NCBI GenBank assembly: GCA_003586115.2
Contig: QVOM02000090.1
Location: 11,643,637 to 11,707,636, forward strand
Length of the DNA: 64,000 nucleotides
Origin: Salvator merianae
Taxonomy: Eukaryota; Chordata; Lepidosauria; Squamata; Teiidae
Direction of reading: 5' to 3'
Positions 63,640 to 64,000 of this stretch are shown in pieces. The position numbers were made by a program, and so were the translations under genes. Within the stretch, counting starts at the first letter, position 1; each line of letters begins with the position of its first letter. Under the pieces are notes generated by a model. It ran no database searches. It was not told where the DNA came from and saw only the letters and a list, made by a program, of their open reading frames with translations.

Positions 63640-63985
63640 GTCAGTAAGCCTGTGCTAGCTGCAGCTGCTGGGAGAAATTGTCCACAACATCTGTTCCAAC
63701 CAACCACTGGATTTCTTTGCAAATCGGTATCCAAGCATGTGTCGGCACAGTGCTCAAATTAAAGCAAAGAATTAACGTAACTGGAAAACGAGTTTCAAAC
63801 AGTGCAAGGCTCAGCTCGACAGACTTACGAAATGACATGACAACTGTTGCCTTTGGAAGTTTTAAATACCTTACAAAGACATTAAGAGTGTCGTCAGGCG
63901 CTTGCTGATTTTTATCATCCGCCTGTATGTCATCACATCTCCTTTGATTGACCAAATGAATTTCTGAACAGCCTGGAAACAGCAA
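63640..63985 (-). other. unique, conserved-looking segment; candidate exon 63972-63875 or non-coding element
   Basis: On the - strand a good acceptor (ggtttgctgtttccag, ending 63973) and a donor gtaagg (63874) bound 98 bp open in two frames. One frame ends in phase 0, as the 59-kb segment would need (CSEIHLVNQRRCDDI...); the other (AVQKFIWSIKGDVMTYRRM...) ends in phase 2. Another donor, gtaagt, follows 40 bp on. No repeat family is recognised and several CpGs persist. I do not recognise a protein. Confidence 0.22.
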
Positions 63986-64000
63986 ACCCTGTCAGCATCC

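Overview
This window is vertebrate nuclear DNA, most likely from a squamate reptile (lizard or gecko). The evidence is intron-split genes with GT-AG sites, many 3' ends of CR1 LINEs, tRNA-derived SINEs, L1-type LINE tails and several small inverted-repeat transposons (MITEs). No mammalian Alu/B1 elements or bacterial gene signals were seen. The species call is an inference from repeat style only.

Two protein genes are well supported, arranged tail to tail as in the 22q11/DiGeorge region of other vertebrates. TBX1 lies on the + strand. Its 5' exons are off the left edge. Six coding exons are present (1055-1156, 7050-7221, 8018-8173, 14137-14204, 15980-16080, 20191-20636). They encode most of the T-box and the whole long C-terminus, about 348 residues, ending at 20636. 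A possible alternative last exon, phase-compatible and followed at once by AATAAA, lies at 18010-18203. GNB1L lies on the - strand with a complete coding sequence of six exons (56808-56690, 56069-55941, 53901-53739, 51246-51148, 44627-44412, 40425-40159). All splice phases agree and the product is a 330-residue WD-repeat protein.

The left edge (1-460) holds a 128-bp minisatellite carrying telomere-like TTAGGG runs, then a 36-bp AT-rich tandem repeat. TBX1 introns carry MITEs, CR1 tails, a 650-bp purine-only tract (11690-12347) and a 60/41-bp minisatellite (13025-13345). The intergenic stretch 20637-40158 holds mostly repeats, with non-repetitive AT-rich islands that could be regulatory. GNB1L introns hold a CR1/L2-type endonuclease remnant, an L1 tail next to a splice acceptor, a 31-bp minisatellite and several MITEs, one with a 36-bp perfect palindrome. 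Upstream of GNB1L (57-64 kb) are weak exon-like segments on the - strand that I could not assign to a known gene.

TBX1 encodes a developmental transcription factor and GNB1L a WD40 scaffold protein. They share a neighbourhood, not a pathway that the sequence reveals. All splice sites and repeat borders were read by eye, so repeat borders are approximate.
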